From Streptomyces sp. NBC_00691 (GTDB taxonomy: Bacteria; Actinomycetota; Actinomycetes; Streptomycetales; Streptomycetaceae): a DNA stretch of 64,000 bases. Each line of letters begins with the position of its first letter. Position 1 is the stretch's first letter. Below, one piece after another: positions 43,338 through 51,858 of this stretch. The position numbers were made by a program, and so were the translations under genes. The notes beneath the pieces were generated by a model. It saw nothing but the letters and a program-made list of their open reading frames with translations, was not told the DNA's origin and did no database searches. Location of the stretch: assembly GCF_036226665.1 (NCBI RefSeq), contig NZ_CP109007.1:8184001-8248000 (forward strand), read 5' to 3'.

Positions 43338-44330
43338 TCACGCGCGCCGAACCCCCGCCCCGGAGAGGTTTCGGGGCCGTGTCGCTCCGGGCCACGGGTC
43401 GGTGCCGCGGCGTCCCCTCCGAGAAGTCGATGTTCCCGACGGACGCCGCCTATCCGTGAACGCGCCCTCGAAACCCGTCCGGGCGGAGCCGGCCGGCCTC
43501 CGCCACTCCGCGCGCATATGGGATCTACGGCGACGCACCGCCGTCGTGACGGGTGCGGCACGGGATCTCGGCGAGGGCCCCTGGCCCGCCGGCCCTCGGG
43601 TAGCCCTCCTGGGCCGTGGGGCCGCCACGCTACCGGCGGCGGCGACGCTGGACACGGAGACCCAAGAGGCCGACGTCACCGACGAGGACGCCAGAGTTCG
43701 TACGGCCGTTGCTGCCTGAGTCCCTGCGGGGGCGGAAACGGCTGGACGACTGCCGGGTCCTGAACGGCTGCGGGCACGTGTTCTCGCGAGATCCTGAGCC
43801 CGGGCCCAGGACCAGGCCGGGCCTGCGGTCTTGCCCGACCTGCGGATCGGCGGGCCAAGAAGCTTGTCGACTTCCATGGCCGCGACGTCGAGGAGTTCCT
43901 CACCGAACAGGCAGAGCGACTCTTCCCAAGGGTGGCCAAAACTGCCGAAGCGGAAGTCCTCCGCAAGGAAGATGAAGTAGTCCCCGTCGGGATACGGGCT
44001 CAGTGGCCAGGCCGGTTGCCCAGGACCGCCGACCTCCTGCGGTGCGAAGCGGTACGACGTGTGCTGCCAGTCGAGGGCGAGCAGCGTACCCGTCGGGCCA
44101 GCGCAGGAAGACAGCCCCTGCTCGACGACCGCGACGAGGCGGTCCAGACGCTCATCACCCGGATCATCATCAAGCGCAGCAAGGCTCCAGGTCACCGAAG
44201 CGACGGGCTCCTCGATGGCTGGCCATTTGATCGGACTCATACTCGGACGGAAGCTGAAGTCCTCGTAGAAACGGTCCCATACACGTCGGTACTCGACTTC
44301 CGGCAGCACGACTACGGGATCTCCGATCAT
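43338..44330 (-). CDS. DUF2716 protein with run-on C-terminus
   Basis: Residues 1-165 match the DUF2716 plan: VEYRRVWDRFYEDFSFRPSM, PYPDGDYFIFLAEDFRFGSFGHPW and ESLCLFGEELLD to VDKLLGPPIRRS. Family members end there, but no stop occurs and the frame runs another ~165 residues antisense to a dehydrogenase remnant, with no domain. The normal stop was probably lost by deletion or rearrangement near 43840. The recognised part is 43840-44330. The Mrr-like gene follows in the same direction. Function of DUF2716 is unknown. Confidence 0.65.
   Translation of the reverse strand: MIGDPVVVLPEVEYRRVWDRFYEDFSFRPSMSPIKWPAIEEPVASVTWSLAALDDDPGDERLDRLVAVVEQGLSSCAGPTGTLLALDWQHTSYRFAPQEVGGPGQPAWPLSPYPDGDYFIFLAEDFRFGSFGHPWEESLCLFGEELLDVAAMEVDKLLGPPIRRSGKTAGPAWSWARAQDLARTRARSRSGPGSRPAVSAPAGTQAATAVRTLASSSVTSASWVSVSSVAAAGSVAAPRPRRATRGPAGQGPSPRSRAAPVTTAVRRRRSHMRAEWRRPAGSARTGFEGAFTDRRRPSGTSTSRRGRRGTDPWPGATRPRNLSGAGVRRA
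43519..43719 (+). pseudogene. Short-chain dehydrogenase N-terminal remnant
   Basis: DLRRRTAVVTGAARDLGEG is the start of a Rossmann fold, followed after a small deletion by VALLGRGAATL and DTETQEADVTDEDA. It stops at 43719 without active site. It resembles the SDR remnant at 8.9-9.3 kb, but the retained parts barely overlap, so whether they derive from related genes is unclear. Confidence 0.65.
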
Positions 44331-44501
44331 CCGACGATCCTACCGATCCGCCTGGTGGCCACTGAAAGATCGTTCACGGACTCCGGTCAGAGCCCTGTAC
44401 CTCCCCAGTGGTGCTCAGAGGTTCCCGAGAGGTGCTCATTTTCTCCCCGCCCGCCGCGCGTTGAACTGCGGACGTATGCCACTCGGGAGGGGCCGCTTGA
44501 T

Positions 44502-44533
<32 letters not shown>

Positions 44534-44557
44534 CGGCCAGAGCCGGAAGTCCCGATG

Positions 44558-44989
44558 CTATGGCTGCTCGGTTGCCGCCGTCAGATTGTGCCACGCATGT
44601 CTGCAGGCGCCTTTGCAGTTCGTCTCGCGCCGGCGAGTGTCAGTGACGGCGAACACGGAAACGAGGACGCGGAACGCCTTGACGTGTTCGTCGGAGGGCA
44701 GGCCCGCGAACCCGTAGCGGGGCGGGTCCATGCAGATCATTACCGAGGGGTTGGCCGTGGGCTTCACACCTGACCGCGCCACCCCCGCATGGCCGTCCGC
44801 AGCAGTAATGTGCGCCTGCATCGCATGGCCGGCGACTTCCTGCAGAACCATCTCCTGGAGTGTCGGGACGAGGCCGGAGAACCAGCTCACACCAGCGTCC
44901 AACGTGCGGAACCCCTGGGCGATCTCGTTGACGATCCGCCCGGTCTCGCGCCGGAAGGTGCGGCCGTCGGCGCTGGTCGGTTCGGTCAT
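44558..44989 (-). CDS. DUF5958-like protein
   Basis: A 143-residue protein: VNEIAQGFRTLDAGVSWFSGL, then LQEMVLQEVAGHAMQAHIT, SGVKPTANPSVM and the Cys/His-containing end DTRRRETNCKGACRHAWHNL. This fits DUF5958, in which the Arg-rich C-terminus with CxxxC and WHNLS is conserved; the role is unknown. ATG 44989 starts the family-like part, though a weak ribosome binding site leaves doubt. Confidence 0.75.
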   Translation of the reverse strand: MTEPTSADGRTFRRETGRIVNEIAQGFRTLDAGVSWFSGLVPTLQEMVLQEVAGHAMQAHITAADGHAGVARSGVKPTANPSVMICMDPPRYGFAGLPSDEHVKAFRVLVSVFAVTDTRRRETNCKGACRHAWHNLTAATEQP

Positions 44990-45146
44990 CGCTCGATGAT
45001 TTCACGACGCCGGTCTGTTCCGGGCGAAGGTCCGGTACCCGCACTCGAGACGGCGCGGGCGAGAACCGGGAACAAGCCGCTCCCGCGATCTGGCAGTGCC
45101 GCAGGACTCCCCACTCCGCAGCTCGCCATGTGCCCCGCAGCACTTA

Positions 45147-45177
45147 AAGAGCGTTTTATCCCGTCCAGGGTGTTTGG
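45147..45177 (+). repeat. Left inverted repeat of the 3.4-kb IS structure
   Basis: A 31-base terminal repeat starting AAGAGCGTTTTATCC just inside TTA (45144-45146). Its inverted partner is 48528-48558, with two mismatches near the middle. Confidence 0.9.
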
Positions 45178-45363
45178 CGGTCTTCTGGGTAGCAGGCCGG
45201 GCTGGGACTGCCGAGGTCAGGGTCGCTATCCGTGACGTGAGGGGCGGCTGACGCCATTACCGGGCACGTTTCCGCCCTTTCGCTCCTGTCTGATCCCGAG
45301 ACGCCCCCACTCACTCCCGTTTGCGCCCTGTGGCGGGATGTCGCTCGGCGGAACTATCGAAAC

Positions 45364-46203
45364 ATGTCTCGACAGCGCCCGTATCCGAGTGACCTGTCCA
45401 ATGCTTGATGGGAACTGCTCGAGCCCATTGTGTCGGCCTGGCGGGCCGACCGGCGAGGGAAGGGCCTGGATATCGGGCGGCCGCCCGAGCACGACCTGCG
45501 CCGGATCATGGACGCGGTGTTGTATGTGGACCGGACCGGGATCCCCTGGCGCTACCTTCCCCACGACTTCGCTCCGTGGGAAACCGTCTATGGATACTTC
45601 GCCGCCTGGCAGAAGGACGGCGTGTTCGACCAGCTCAACGGCCTGCTCCGCCGACTTGTCCGGGAGGCTGCAGGCCGGGACGCCGAACCGAGCGCATGCG
45701 TCCTGGACGCCCAGAGCATCAAGACGTCCGCCAACGTCCCGGCCACTGGCCAGGGCATCGACGCGGGTAAGAAGATCGCGGGCCGCAAGCGCCATATCGG
45801 CGTCGACACCCTCGGCCTCCTTATCGCGGTCTGGGTCACCGCGGCCAGCGTCTCCGACAACGCCGGTGGTATCCATCTGCTCTCGCACATCGCCAAGGCC
45901 CACCCCAGAATCACCAAGGCATGGGCCGACAGCGGTTATCGAACCAAGGCCATCGACCACGGCGCCACCCTCGGCATCGACGTCGAGGTCACCCGCCGCG
46001 ACCCGGGCCAGAAGGGCTTCAAGGCCATCCCGCGGCGCTGGGTCGTCGAGCTGACGTTCGGCTGGCTTATGAATCACCGCCGCCTCGCCCGCGACTACGA
46101 AACCCACCCGCACCGCTCCGAAGCCATGATCCGCCTCGCGATGATCGACCTGATGAGCCGCAGGCTCACACGAGAGTCGACTCCGAACTGGAAGGACTCA
46201 TAG
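45364..46203 (+). pseudogene. IS5-family transposase with an internal stop
   Basis: ATG 45364 begins MSRQRPYPSDLSNA, then TGA at 45406-45408 where the family has tryptophan (AWWELLEP), then WELLEPIVSAWRAD and the full transposase: IPWRYLPHDFAPWETVYGYF, the first Asp in VLDAQSIKTSANV, WADSGYRTK, and the closing VVELTFGWLMNHRRL with its Glu. Apart from the single nonsense codon (TGG to TGA) all 280 codons are intact. Restarting at GTG 45430 would lose the first 22 residues. Confidence 0.85.
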
Positions 46204-46515
46204 CCGCCGGGCCACACTGACCCGCGCGTCCTCGCCCCTCATAGCCTGCGGCCAGCGGTCATCAATGACACCCGCCGCTTCCCGGCAAGCGCGACAGGCA
46301 TTCCCCAGCTGCGGCAGCCATCCGTAATCAGACGGCGACATGCCGACTTGCTGGACTCCACACAGCGTCCTGTCGAAGATGCCGAAGGCGTGGGAAACGT
46401 CGAGGTGAAGGCCGTCCGCGACCGCCCTTTCCCAGCGCATCTCCACGGGCAAATACGGCTGGAAGCCGATGGCCAGGCCCTCATCGGGCAGGTTCGGGGC
46501 GGTGCGGGGGCTCAC
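46198..46515 (-). CDS. Cys-containing small protein, 105 aa
   Basis: Core sequence GFQPYLPVEMRWERAVADGL, then HAFGIFDRTLCGVQQVGMSP and LPQLGNACRACREAAGVIDD. The LCG and CRAC cysteines could form a zinc site. Similar small proteins occur in Streptomyces arms, usually with unknown function. GTG 46515 is preceded by GGAG at 7-base spacing; the longer frame upstream is low-complexity. Its stop overlaps that of the IS5 transposase (convergent), inside the IR-bounded structure. Confidence 0.6.
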   Translation of the reverse strand: MSPRTAPNLPDEGLAIGFQPYLPVEMRWERAVADGLHLDVSHAFGIFDRTLCGVQQVGMSPSDYGWLPQLGNACRACREAAGVIDDRWPQAMRGEDARVSVARRL

Positions 46516-47036
46516 GTCATCGGCTCCATACGGGTCGCTCGGGCAACAGGTGCCACCCCATCTACGCCCGCCCACAGCCGCCTCGGGCCCCCGGCCGCCG
46601 AGGACGCCGTGGGGCGGGAGGATGCGGCGCACAACCAGGCTGCGCCTCCCGCCCCACGGACTGGGCGGCCCCGGGCAGTGCCGCCACGCCGGGCACCGGC
46701 CGCCTCCCGGCCGATTCCGCCTGCGGGGAGGGCGGGGGCAAGTCGCGGAGCCAGAAGGTGGGACCGCGGCCACCTGCAGGCCCCGGCACTGCTGTTCCCG
46801 CTCTGCGGACCGGCACCCCAAGTTGCCGTTGCAGGCCGCGGGAGCCGGGCGGCCGAGCCGATCACCGGCCGCGACCAGATGCGCAGCTTCGACCCTGCCA
46901 GGCCACTTCCGCGCCACATTCCTCGAAAGGCTCCTCGATGATCCGTGCTACGCGCCGCGCCGGTGTGCGGTCCGCCGCCAGTGACACCCCGTGGACCGCG
47001 TGCGGTGGTCGGGGCGAGTACCGCTCGCCCCGCCGG
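46516..47036. other. No supported gene
   Basis: About 520 bases of GC-rich sequence with Pro/Arg/Gly frames on both strands and no domain. No strong hairpin recognised. Confidence 0.35.
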
Positions 47037-47471
47037 TTACGCGCAGTTATGGCCCTCCGGGATGGCGAAGCAGCGGGGCTGCCAGCTGGTCCAGTAGCCG
47101 TTGGAGTGGCGCACACGGGCCCAGTCGTTGCCGTCCGAGCCGGTGGCGATGATGTAGAGGAGCGAAGTGCTGTTCTCCTGCTCAGGGGTCGCGTAGATGC
47201 GGCTCTGGACCCACCCGCCCATGGACATCCAGCCGTTCCAGGATCCGTCGGACCTGGTCCAGTTCGTCCACACCGCGTGATCGGCACCGACGACGAACTC
47301 CTCCTTCGTCCCGTTGGCGAATCTCATGGTCGAGACGCCGTACTCACAGATGTATGTCTGCCCCTTGGTCGAGCAGTAGGTCGCCGCCTGTGCCGGCGAC
47401 GCCGCGACCCCCACCCCCGCGAAAGCGGCCAAAGCCGCGACTGTCGCGAGGGCACTCTTGAATCCGCGCAT
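47037..47471 (-). CDS. Secreted protein of unknown function, 144 aa
   Basis: A classical signal peptide (MRGFKSALATVAALAAFAGV, cleaved after AQA) is followed by about 115 residues with a disulfide-like pair YCSTKGQTYICEYG and a C-terminal pair RCFAIPEGHNC. The body is Trp/Ser/Gly rich (WTNWTRSDGSWNGWMSMGGW), as in beta-propeller or lectin-like exoproteins. ATG 47471 is chosen over ATG 47477 because AAAGGA lies 8 bases from the former but only 2 from the latter. It is one of the passengers of the IR-bounded structure. Confidence 0.75.
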   Translation of the reverse strand: MRGFKSALATVAALAAFAGVGVAASPAQAATYCSTKGQTYICEYGVSTMRFANGTKEEFVVGADHAVWTNWTRSDGSWNGWMSMGGWVQSRIYATPEQENSTSLLYIIATGSDGNDWARVRHSNGYWTSWQPRCFAIPEGHNCA

Positions 47472-47629
47472 GTCCATATTCCTTTGCCGAGTGGCGTGGT
47501 CATGTCGGGGAGCGGGAAGAACCAACCCCCCTGCCACCCGACGTGGATATCCTCGCCCTCTCCTCTAACGTCCCACTGGCGCTTCGCTTACGTCCTCGAG
47601 ATGGAGGGCGGCCTGCCGCAAGCCAGCTA

Positions 47630-47994
47630 ACCGCTTGTGCGATACAGAGCCGGCTACACCCTCGCCGTACTGGACCGCATCCTCAGCGAGGACCCATCAC
47701 AGCCGGGACTCCTGAAGGCCCAAGACGACAAGGTCACAGACCCCACGGGCCGCATTCCGACGCCGCGAGGGCCCGTGACGGTCGAGTCTCTTCGATCCCC
47801 CCGGCCATCCAAGGCTTCCCATCACTGATGACGAAATCGTCGACAGAGCTGTGGCAGCTCAGACATTGGCGGGCAGCCCAGTCACCCTGATCACCTACGA
47901 CACCGGACAGGCCATGCGAGGACGCGCAGCCGGCCTCAAGGTGTGCAAGCTCAGGCTCGAACTCGGGGAAGAGCCTCCCTCGAACCAGAAGTAG
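47630..47994 (+). pseudogene. PIN-domain protein, frameshifted remnant
   Basis: The first frame reads GYTLAVLDRILSEDPSQPGL, DKVTDPTGRIPTPRGPVTVE; near 47795 it shifts to DPPGHPRLPITDDEIVDRAV and VTLITYDTGQAMRGRAAGLK with KVCKLRLELGEEP at the end. This is the C-terminal two thirds of a PIN-like RNase, including the acidic DDEIVD and TYDTG motifs. The N-terminal Asp region is missing. TAG 47992 ends it. Confidence 0.7.
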
Positions 47995-48033
47995 CCAACG
48001 CCTGTGGCACGCCGACAGCGTCCTCGTGAGCGG

Positions 48034-48393
48034 TCACTTTCTCCCCAGTCGGAATCGGTCAGCGATTCCTCCGAAGAGGGCTTCGGCAGCGTCGACGTGG
48101 GCGGCGTTGCGCTGGCCCCGCTCTGCCGGGTCGAGCCCAAAACCGTCCCAGGCCGAGCCGTACTGCTCATCCAGGCCCAGCATCACCGCAGGGGGCCGCT
48201 CCCGATAAGCGACGAACGATGGCACATTCCGCACCCCCTCAGACGTGTTGCAACTGGTGCACAGCAGGCCCCGCACGAGACCAGTCCGGTGACAGTGGTC
48301 GACCAGTAGCCGCTCAGGGTGCGCGCTGCACATCGCGCAGGCGCCAGCTTGCCAACGCCGGACCGCCTGCGTGGCAGAAAGGTGCACTGGCAC
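48034..48393 (-). CDS. Recombination endonuclease VII-like HNH nuclease
   Basis: A 119-residue protein with CAMCSAHPERLLVDHCHRTG and LVRGLLCTSCNTSEG, the zinc-binding, His-containing core of endonuclease VII-type HNH enzymes (T4 gp49 relatives), which cut branched or nicked DNA. The C-terminal 50 residues are variable. Start GTG 48393 lacks a strong ribosome binding site, so it may be slightly shorter. It is the right-most gene inside the IR-bounded structure. Confidence 0.8.
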   Translation of the reverse strand: MPVHLSATQAVRRWQAGACAMCSAHPERLLVDHCHRTGLVRGLLCTSCNTSEGVRNVPSFVAYRERPPAVMLGLDEQYGSAWDGFGLDPAERGQRNAAHVDAAEALFGGIADRFRLGRK

Positions 48394-48527
48394 CTCAGCT
48401 GGGGCCGTTGATGGCGACGACTTCGCAGTGGTGCAGGACCTCAGCGCATCAAGAACTCTGCACGTTCATCCGTACGCAGCTATGTGCGTTCACGTGTACG
48501 CCGACACCGCCGACATTGGGCGACTTA

Positions 48528-48558
48528 CCAAACACCCCAGACGGGATAAAACGCTCTT
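48528..48558 (-). repeat. Right inverted repeat of the 3.4-kb IS structure
   Basis: The inverted copy of 45147-45177, ending GGGATAAAACGCTCTT directly before TTA (48559-48561). It lies more than 2 kb beyond the transposase stop, farther than in a simple IS5 element. Confidence 0.9.
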
Positions 48559-48561
48559 TTA

Positions 48562-49009
48562 GAGGCCGCCCACCGCTGCGGTTCACGGGGAGCAGGCGGG
48601 CGGGGACACAGCCGCTCTGTCGTCCTGCTCCTGTCGACACTCAACTGGCGAAAGCCCGGAGCTCAGCCGGGACGTTCGCGCAAACGGGGCGACTTTCACG
48701 GCCCGTGAGGACCTTCGGTCGCCGGGGTGAACGTCTGGGGATCGGCAAGGACTGCAGCCTTGTCGCCACCGGCGCCCGGTGAGCGCTTCGCCGTGCCGGG
48801 CAGGAGCGAGGCCGGGAGCCGTTTCGTCAGTATCAGCGATCCGGTGTCAGGACAGTCATCAGGCCGGTGAGGGCGGCTCTGACGTGGTGCCTGTTGGTGA
48901 GGGGTGCGCTGTGGCTGGGTGGAGGGGGCGCCGCGGGTGGGGTGGGCGCGGCTCACCCATGCGGCGGTTCGTGTCCCTGGTGTTCCCCGCAGCCGCGTCG
49001 GTTGTAGAC
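48562..49009. other. No supported gene between two IS structures
   Basis: About 450 bases. No domain or coding bias recognised in any frame. Confidence 0.35.
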
Positions 49010-49078
49010 GCTAAGGGCTGTCCCGTAAATGATCTTCTGGTCGTCTCAAGCGTGGTGGGCTGCCGTGCGGCCCGCTTC

Positions 49079-49847
49079 CTATCCGGCGAGGGCGAGGTTG
49101 TGCATCCGGGCGATGCCGAGCATGGCGTGGTGGACGCCTTCGCCCTTGAGGCGGCAGTCGCGGAGGATCTTCCAGGTCTTCATGCGGGCGAAGACGTGCT
49201 CGACCCGGGCCCGGACCTGCTTGTGGGACTTGTTGTGTTCCTCCTTCCAGTCCGGCAGTTCGGTCTGGCCGCGCTGCCGGCGGTGCGGGATGACGAGTCC
49301 GGTGCCCGGGTATCCGCCGTCGGCGATCGTCATGGTCTTGCCGACGGCGGCCCTGGCGCCGGACTCCTCCCATGCCTTGCAGTCGTTGCGGTTCCCGGCG
49401 AGCGGTCGGCCGACCACGACGACCAGGCGGGTGTCGGCGTCGATGACGACCTGGTGGTTGGTGGAGTACCGGTAGTTCTTCGACCGCTCGGCGATGGTGT
49501 GGTCCCGGGTGGGGACAAGGGTTCCGTCCACGATGAGCACGGCGTCCTTCGCGAACCGCTTGCGGGGATGGAGCGCGAGCATCGGCCCGAGATGGTCGAT
49601 GATCCGGTCCGCCGCCGACTTCGACACTCCGAACAGCGGAGCGAGCTGCCGCATCGTGAGGTTCGTGCGCCAGTAGGCCGCGACCAGCAGGGCCCGGTCC
49701 TCCAGCGGAAGACTCCACGGCCGGCCTTTGCGGACCGCGTCCGCACCCTGACGCCGCAGAACCGTCACCAGCTTCCCGAAGGCGAGGGCTCAGCCCGGAG
49801 AACGGGGCTATCCAGGAAGATTCCGACGCCGTGATTACACCAGCCAT
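49079..49847 (-). pseudogene. IS5-family (ISL2-like) transposase, frameshifted
   Basis: From 49847 the frame reads VITASESSWIAPFSGLSP, then near 49790 must shift one base to continue KLVTVLRRQGADAVRKGRPW, an HTH (LTMRQLAPLFGVSKSAADRI), the DDE block IVDGTLVPTRDHTIAERSKN, IADGGYPGTGLV and the closing VRARVEHVFARMKTWKILRD. The catalytic region (49079-49768) is intact; only the first ~20 residues are in another frame. It could still be expressed from a downstream start. Confidence 0.8.
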
Positions 49848-49890
49848 ACCAAGATCGTTTCATGGGGTGACTGGTGACTCGGCACACCTC

Positions 49891-50514
49891 TCAGCTGCCG
49901 CTCAGCGGAGACGCCCATGTGGGGTCGTGTCGGGATCTCTTCGTGAGATGGGCGAGGAGGTGCTCCGCCGCGATGGAGGCAGTCTCTTGCGGCGCGCCGA
50001 CTGCGGTCAGGGCGGCGATGAGCTTTGCTGATGCTGTTTCCGGCACGTCCGGGTCGGTGAGGAGGGGAAGCAGCAGCAGAAAGCGGGTGGCCGCGTCCTG
50101 GACGCCTTCGTCCGCAAGCGACGGACTCTCAGCGATCCGGATCAGTTCGTGCCATGTCAGCCCAGTACCCGAGAAATCTCCGTCCCAGCTGGCGATCTGC
50201 TCGGCGTAGCTTCTGCCTGGATGGGTGAGGAGGTAGTCGGTGCCGTAATCGCCATCCAGGTTGCGGTAGATCACCACGGCTCCGGGGCTGTCTTCTGCCG
50301 GCACCCTGAACGCTGGCCAGTGCTCAGGATCGAAGAGGACCTCGGACAGGGCATCGACATCGGCGCCGTCCTCGCCGAACCACTCGGGAAGCGGGCGCTC
50401 GGGACACCCCCCGTCGCTGCACATCGCCAGGAGGTAGTTCGACCAGAAGCCCGGATGGACCAGCAATGACTCGCCCGGCACCAACGGGCCGACGTCGTAT
50501 CCCGTGATCAGCAC
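49891..50514 (-). CDS. Hypothetical passenger protein, 207 aa
   Basis: Begins MLITGYDVGPLVPGESLLVH and contains DGDYGTDYLLTHPGRSYAEQ, WDGDFSGTGLTWHELIRIAE and a helical C-terminus. Acidic and soluble; no family recognised. ATG 50514 is the likely start. It sits between the transposase and the distal inverted repeat, so it may be carried cargo. Composition is slightly less GC-rich than its neighbours. Confidence 0.65.
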   Translation of the reverse strand: MLITGYDVGPLVPGESLLVHPGFWSNYLLAMCSDGGCPERPLPEWFGEDGADVDALSEVLFDPEHWPAFRVPAEDSPGAVVIYRNLDGDYGTDYLLTHPGRSYAEQIASWDGDFSGTGLTWHELIRIAESPSLADEGVQDAATRFLLLLPLLTDPDVPETASAKLIAALTAVGAPQETASIAAEHLLAHLTKRSRHDPTWASPLSGS

Positions 50515-50660
50515 GCCTCGATCCTGTCATCAGCCACTGACACGGTCCGATCCGGGATCGGCACGGGAGCCCTCCAGTTACGGGACAGCTCTTAGCCAGT
50601 TGCCGCGCTTCTCCGGCAGATGAACTCGAGGTATGCCGGTCTGGGCGTGCGGTCGACCTG

Positions 50661-51047
50661 GTGGCCGCCTACGTGCGCGGCGATGTCGAGCAGATCGCGG
50701 CGTGCGAGGGCCAAGGCGATGAGCTCGCCCGCGCCTACATGCGGCAGATGCTCGAAGGGATGCTCAGTGACGCCGTCCTTGCGGACCCGGGTTTCGACTT
50801 GAGCCGCCGTGCGGTCATGCCTGCGGCGGGCGTCCAGTGGCTCTCCGCGGTACCGATGAGCGAGGACGTCGCGGCCGTCGTCTGGGGACTCGCGGGGGAC
50901 GGCGGTGTGGGCCTGTGGCTGAGGGTACCGGCGGGCGACCCGGCAACCGCGTATGCGACCTCGGTCGGCCCGGGGCTCGCGGTCAGGGGCTCCGACGGAC
51001 TCCTCGTCCGGCGCGCGCGGACGCGGGTCATGATGTCCCGCCCGTAA
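50661..51047 (+). CDS. Hypothetical protein, probably 5'-truncated
   Basis: From GTG 50661 the frame reads VAAYVRGDVEQIAACEGQGD, then MRQMLEGMLSDAVLADPGFD and a Gly/Ala/Val-rich end. Codon bias is good. There is no ribosome binding site, and the inverted repeat of the IS structure ends only 65 bases upstream, so the original 5' end was probably removed. Family not recognised. Confidence 0.45.
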   Translation: MAAYVRGDVEQIAACEGQGDELARAYMRQMLEGMLSDAVLADPGFDLSRRAVMPAAGVQWLSAVPMSEDVAAVVWGLAGDGGVGLWLRVPAGDPATAYATSVGPGLAVRGSDGLLVRRARTRVMMSRP

Positions 51048-51350
51048 GCCTGGCAGGTTCGAACGGTGTGGGCCACCTTGCGCCCGAAACCCGACGCCAT
51101 CGAGGTGGTCGTACGCGATCACAGCTCCCGCGCAGCGTGGATGCGCGCCTCTGATCTGTACGGCGGGACGGGCGGCTTCTGCTGACCGATGAGCGACCGT
51201 GTCGCGCGGACCACTGCCGTGACTCTCCGGGCGGACGGCGAGAAGACCGTGAGCGCCCTCCCGTCCCGGAGGGCAGCACCGGATGCAACAGAGACAGCCG
51301 GGCCCGGCAGGGGCGGGTGCCGTGCCCCGGCCGGGACTGCGGCCGGTCGG

Positions 51351-51797
51351 TCAGGCGGCGGTCGGCTGGGGTCGGCGCAGGTCTGTCTGGCCGAAGAGGA
51401 GGGGGTAGCCGTCGGGGAGCTGGTGCAGGATCCGGGTGATGAGGTCGGGGCCGGCGAGGGGGGTGATGGCGGTGAATACGGCGCCGGTGTCCCAGCGGGC
51501 GGTGGCCGGGGTGCCTCCGGTGCGTTCTGCCAGGTCCTTGACGAAGCCCCAGCCGGTGAGGGGTGTGGTGTCGGGGATCTGAGCGGTGAGGGTGAGGGCG
51601 GCCTCGACGGGCAGGCACTGGGCGAGGTCGACGCGTTCGTCGCCGGTGAGCTGCCGGCCGAGGGCGGCCAGGACGTTGTGAACGGATTCCGCGGCTCGTT
51701 CGCGGGTGGGGTAAGCGCCTTCGTAGCGCACGCGTTCCAGCATCTGGTCGAACGTCATGGCTGTCTGGGGCCGGTTCGCTCGGGGCTGGTCGTACAT
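51351..51797 (-). CDS. DUF2267 protein (second copy)
   Basis: A 148-residue DUF2267 protein: MTFDQMLERVRYEGAYPTRE, then HNVLAALGRQLTGDERVDLAQCLP and LITRILHQLPDGYPLLFGQ. These small helical proteins accompany stress genes in actinobacteria; mechanism unknown. It is the third gene downstream of hsp18 on the same strand (hsp18, DUF2267, DUF2267), with gaps of about 110 and 60 bases, so RheA control of the whole set is plausible. Start ATG 51797 has a distant GAGAGG. Confidence 0.85.
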   Translation of the reverse strand: MYDQPRANRPQTAMTFDQMLERVRYEGAYPTRERAAESVHNVLAALGRQLTGDERVDLAQCLPVEAALTLTAQIPDTTPLTGWGFVKDLAERTGGTPATARWDTGAVFTAITPLAGPDLITRILHQLPDGYPLLFGQTDLRRPQPTAA

Positions 51798-51858
51798 GGC
51801 TGCGGGTGCCTCTCTGTGCGAAGGACGCCGCCGTGCGCGGGTGGCGTCCGGGTGGTGG

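Larger units (their letters stand above)
45147..48558. mobile_element. IS5 (IS1031-like) structure with passenger genes, 3.4 kb
   Basis: The ends are inverted repeats: 45147-45177 (starting AAGAGCGTTTTATCCCGTC) and 48528-48558, matching at 29 of 31 positions. They are flanked by the same three bases, TTA at 45144-45146 and at 48559-48561, the size and TNA form of IS1031-group target duplications. Inside are an IS5 transposase (with a nonsense codon), then a Cys-rich small protein, a secreted protein, a broken PIN gene and an endonuclease VII gene. This indicates an element that carried cargo, or an IS split by later insertion. Confidence 0.7.
49010..50596. mobile_element. Second IS5-type inverted-repeat structure, 1.6 kb
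   Basis: GCTAAGGGCTGTCCCGTAA at 49010-49028 is repeated inverted at 50578-50596 with one mismatch (18 of 19). Between them lie a frameshifted IS5 transposase and an unrelated 207-aa gene. A natural right end of the IS may be the diverged sequence near 49850 (CAAGATCGTTTCATGGGG), so the distal repeat may come from a second, inverted copy. The inverted match extends through the likely target bases (CTAA / TTAG), which argues for inverted duplication rather than one transposition. Confidence 0.6.

Noticed and set aside
49010..50596. Target-site duplication for the second IS structure
   Set aside because: The flanks CTAA and TTAG are reverse complements, not direct copies, so they do not count as a duplication.
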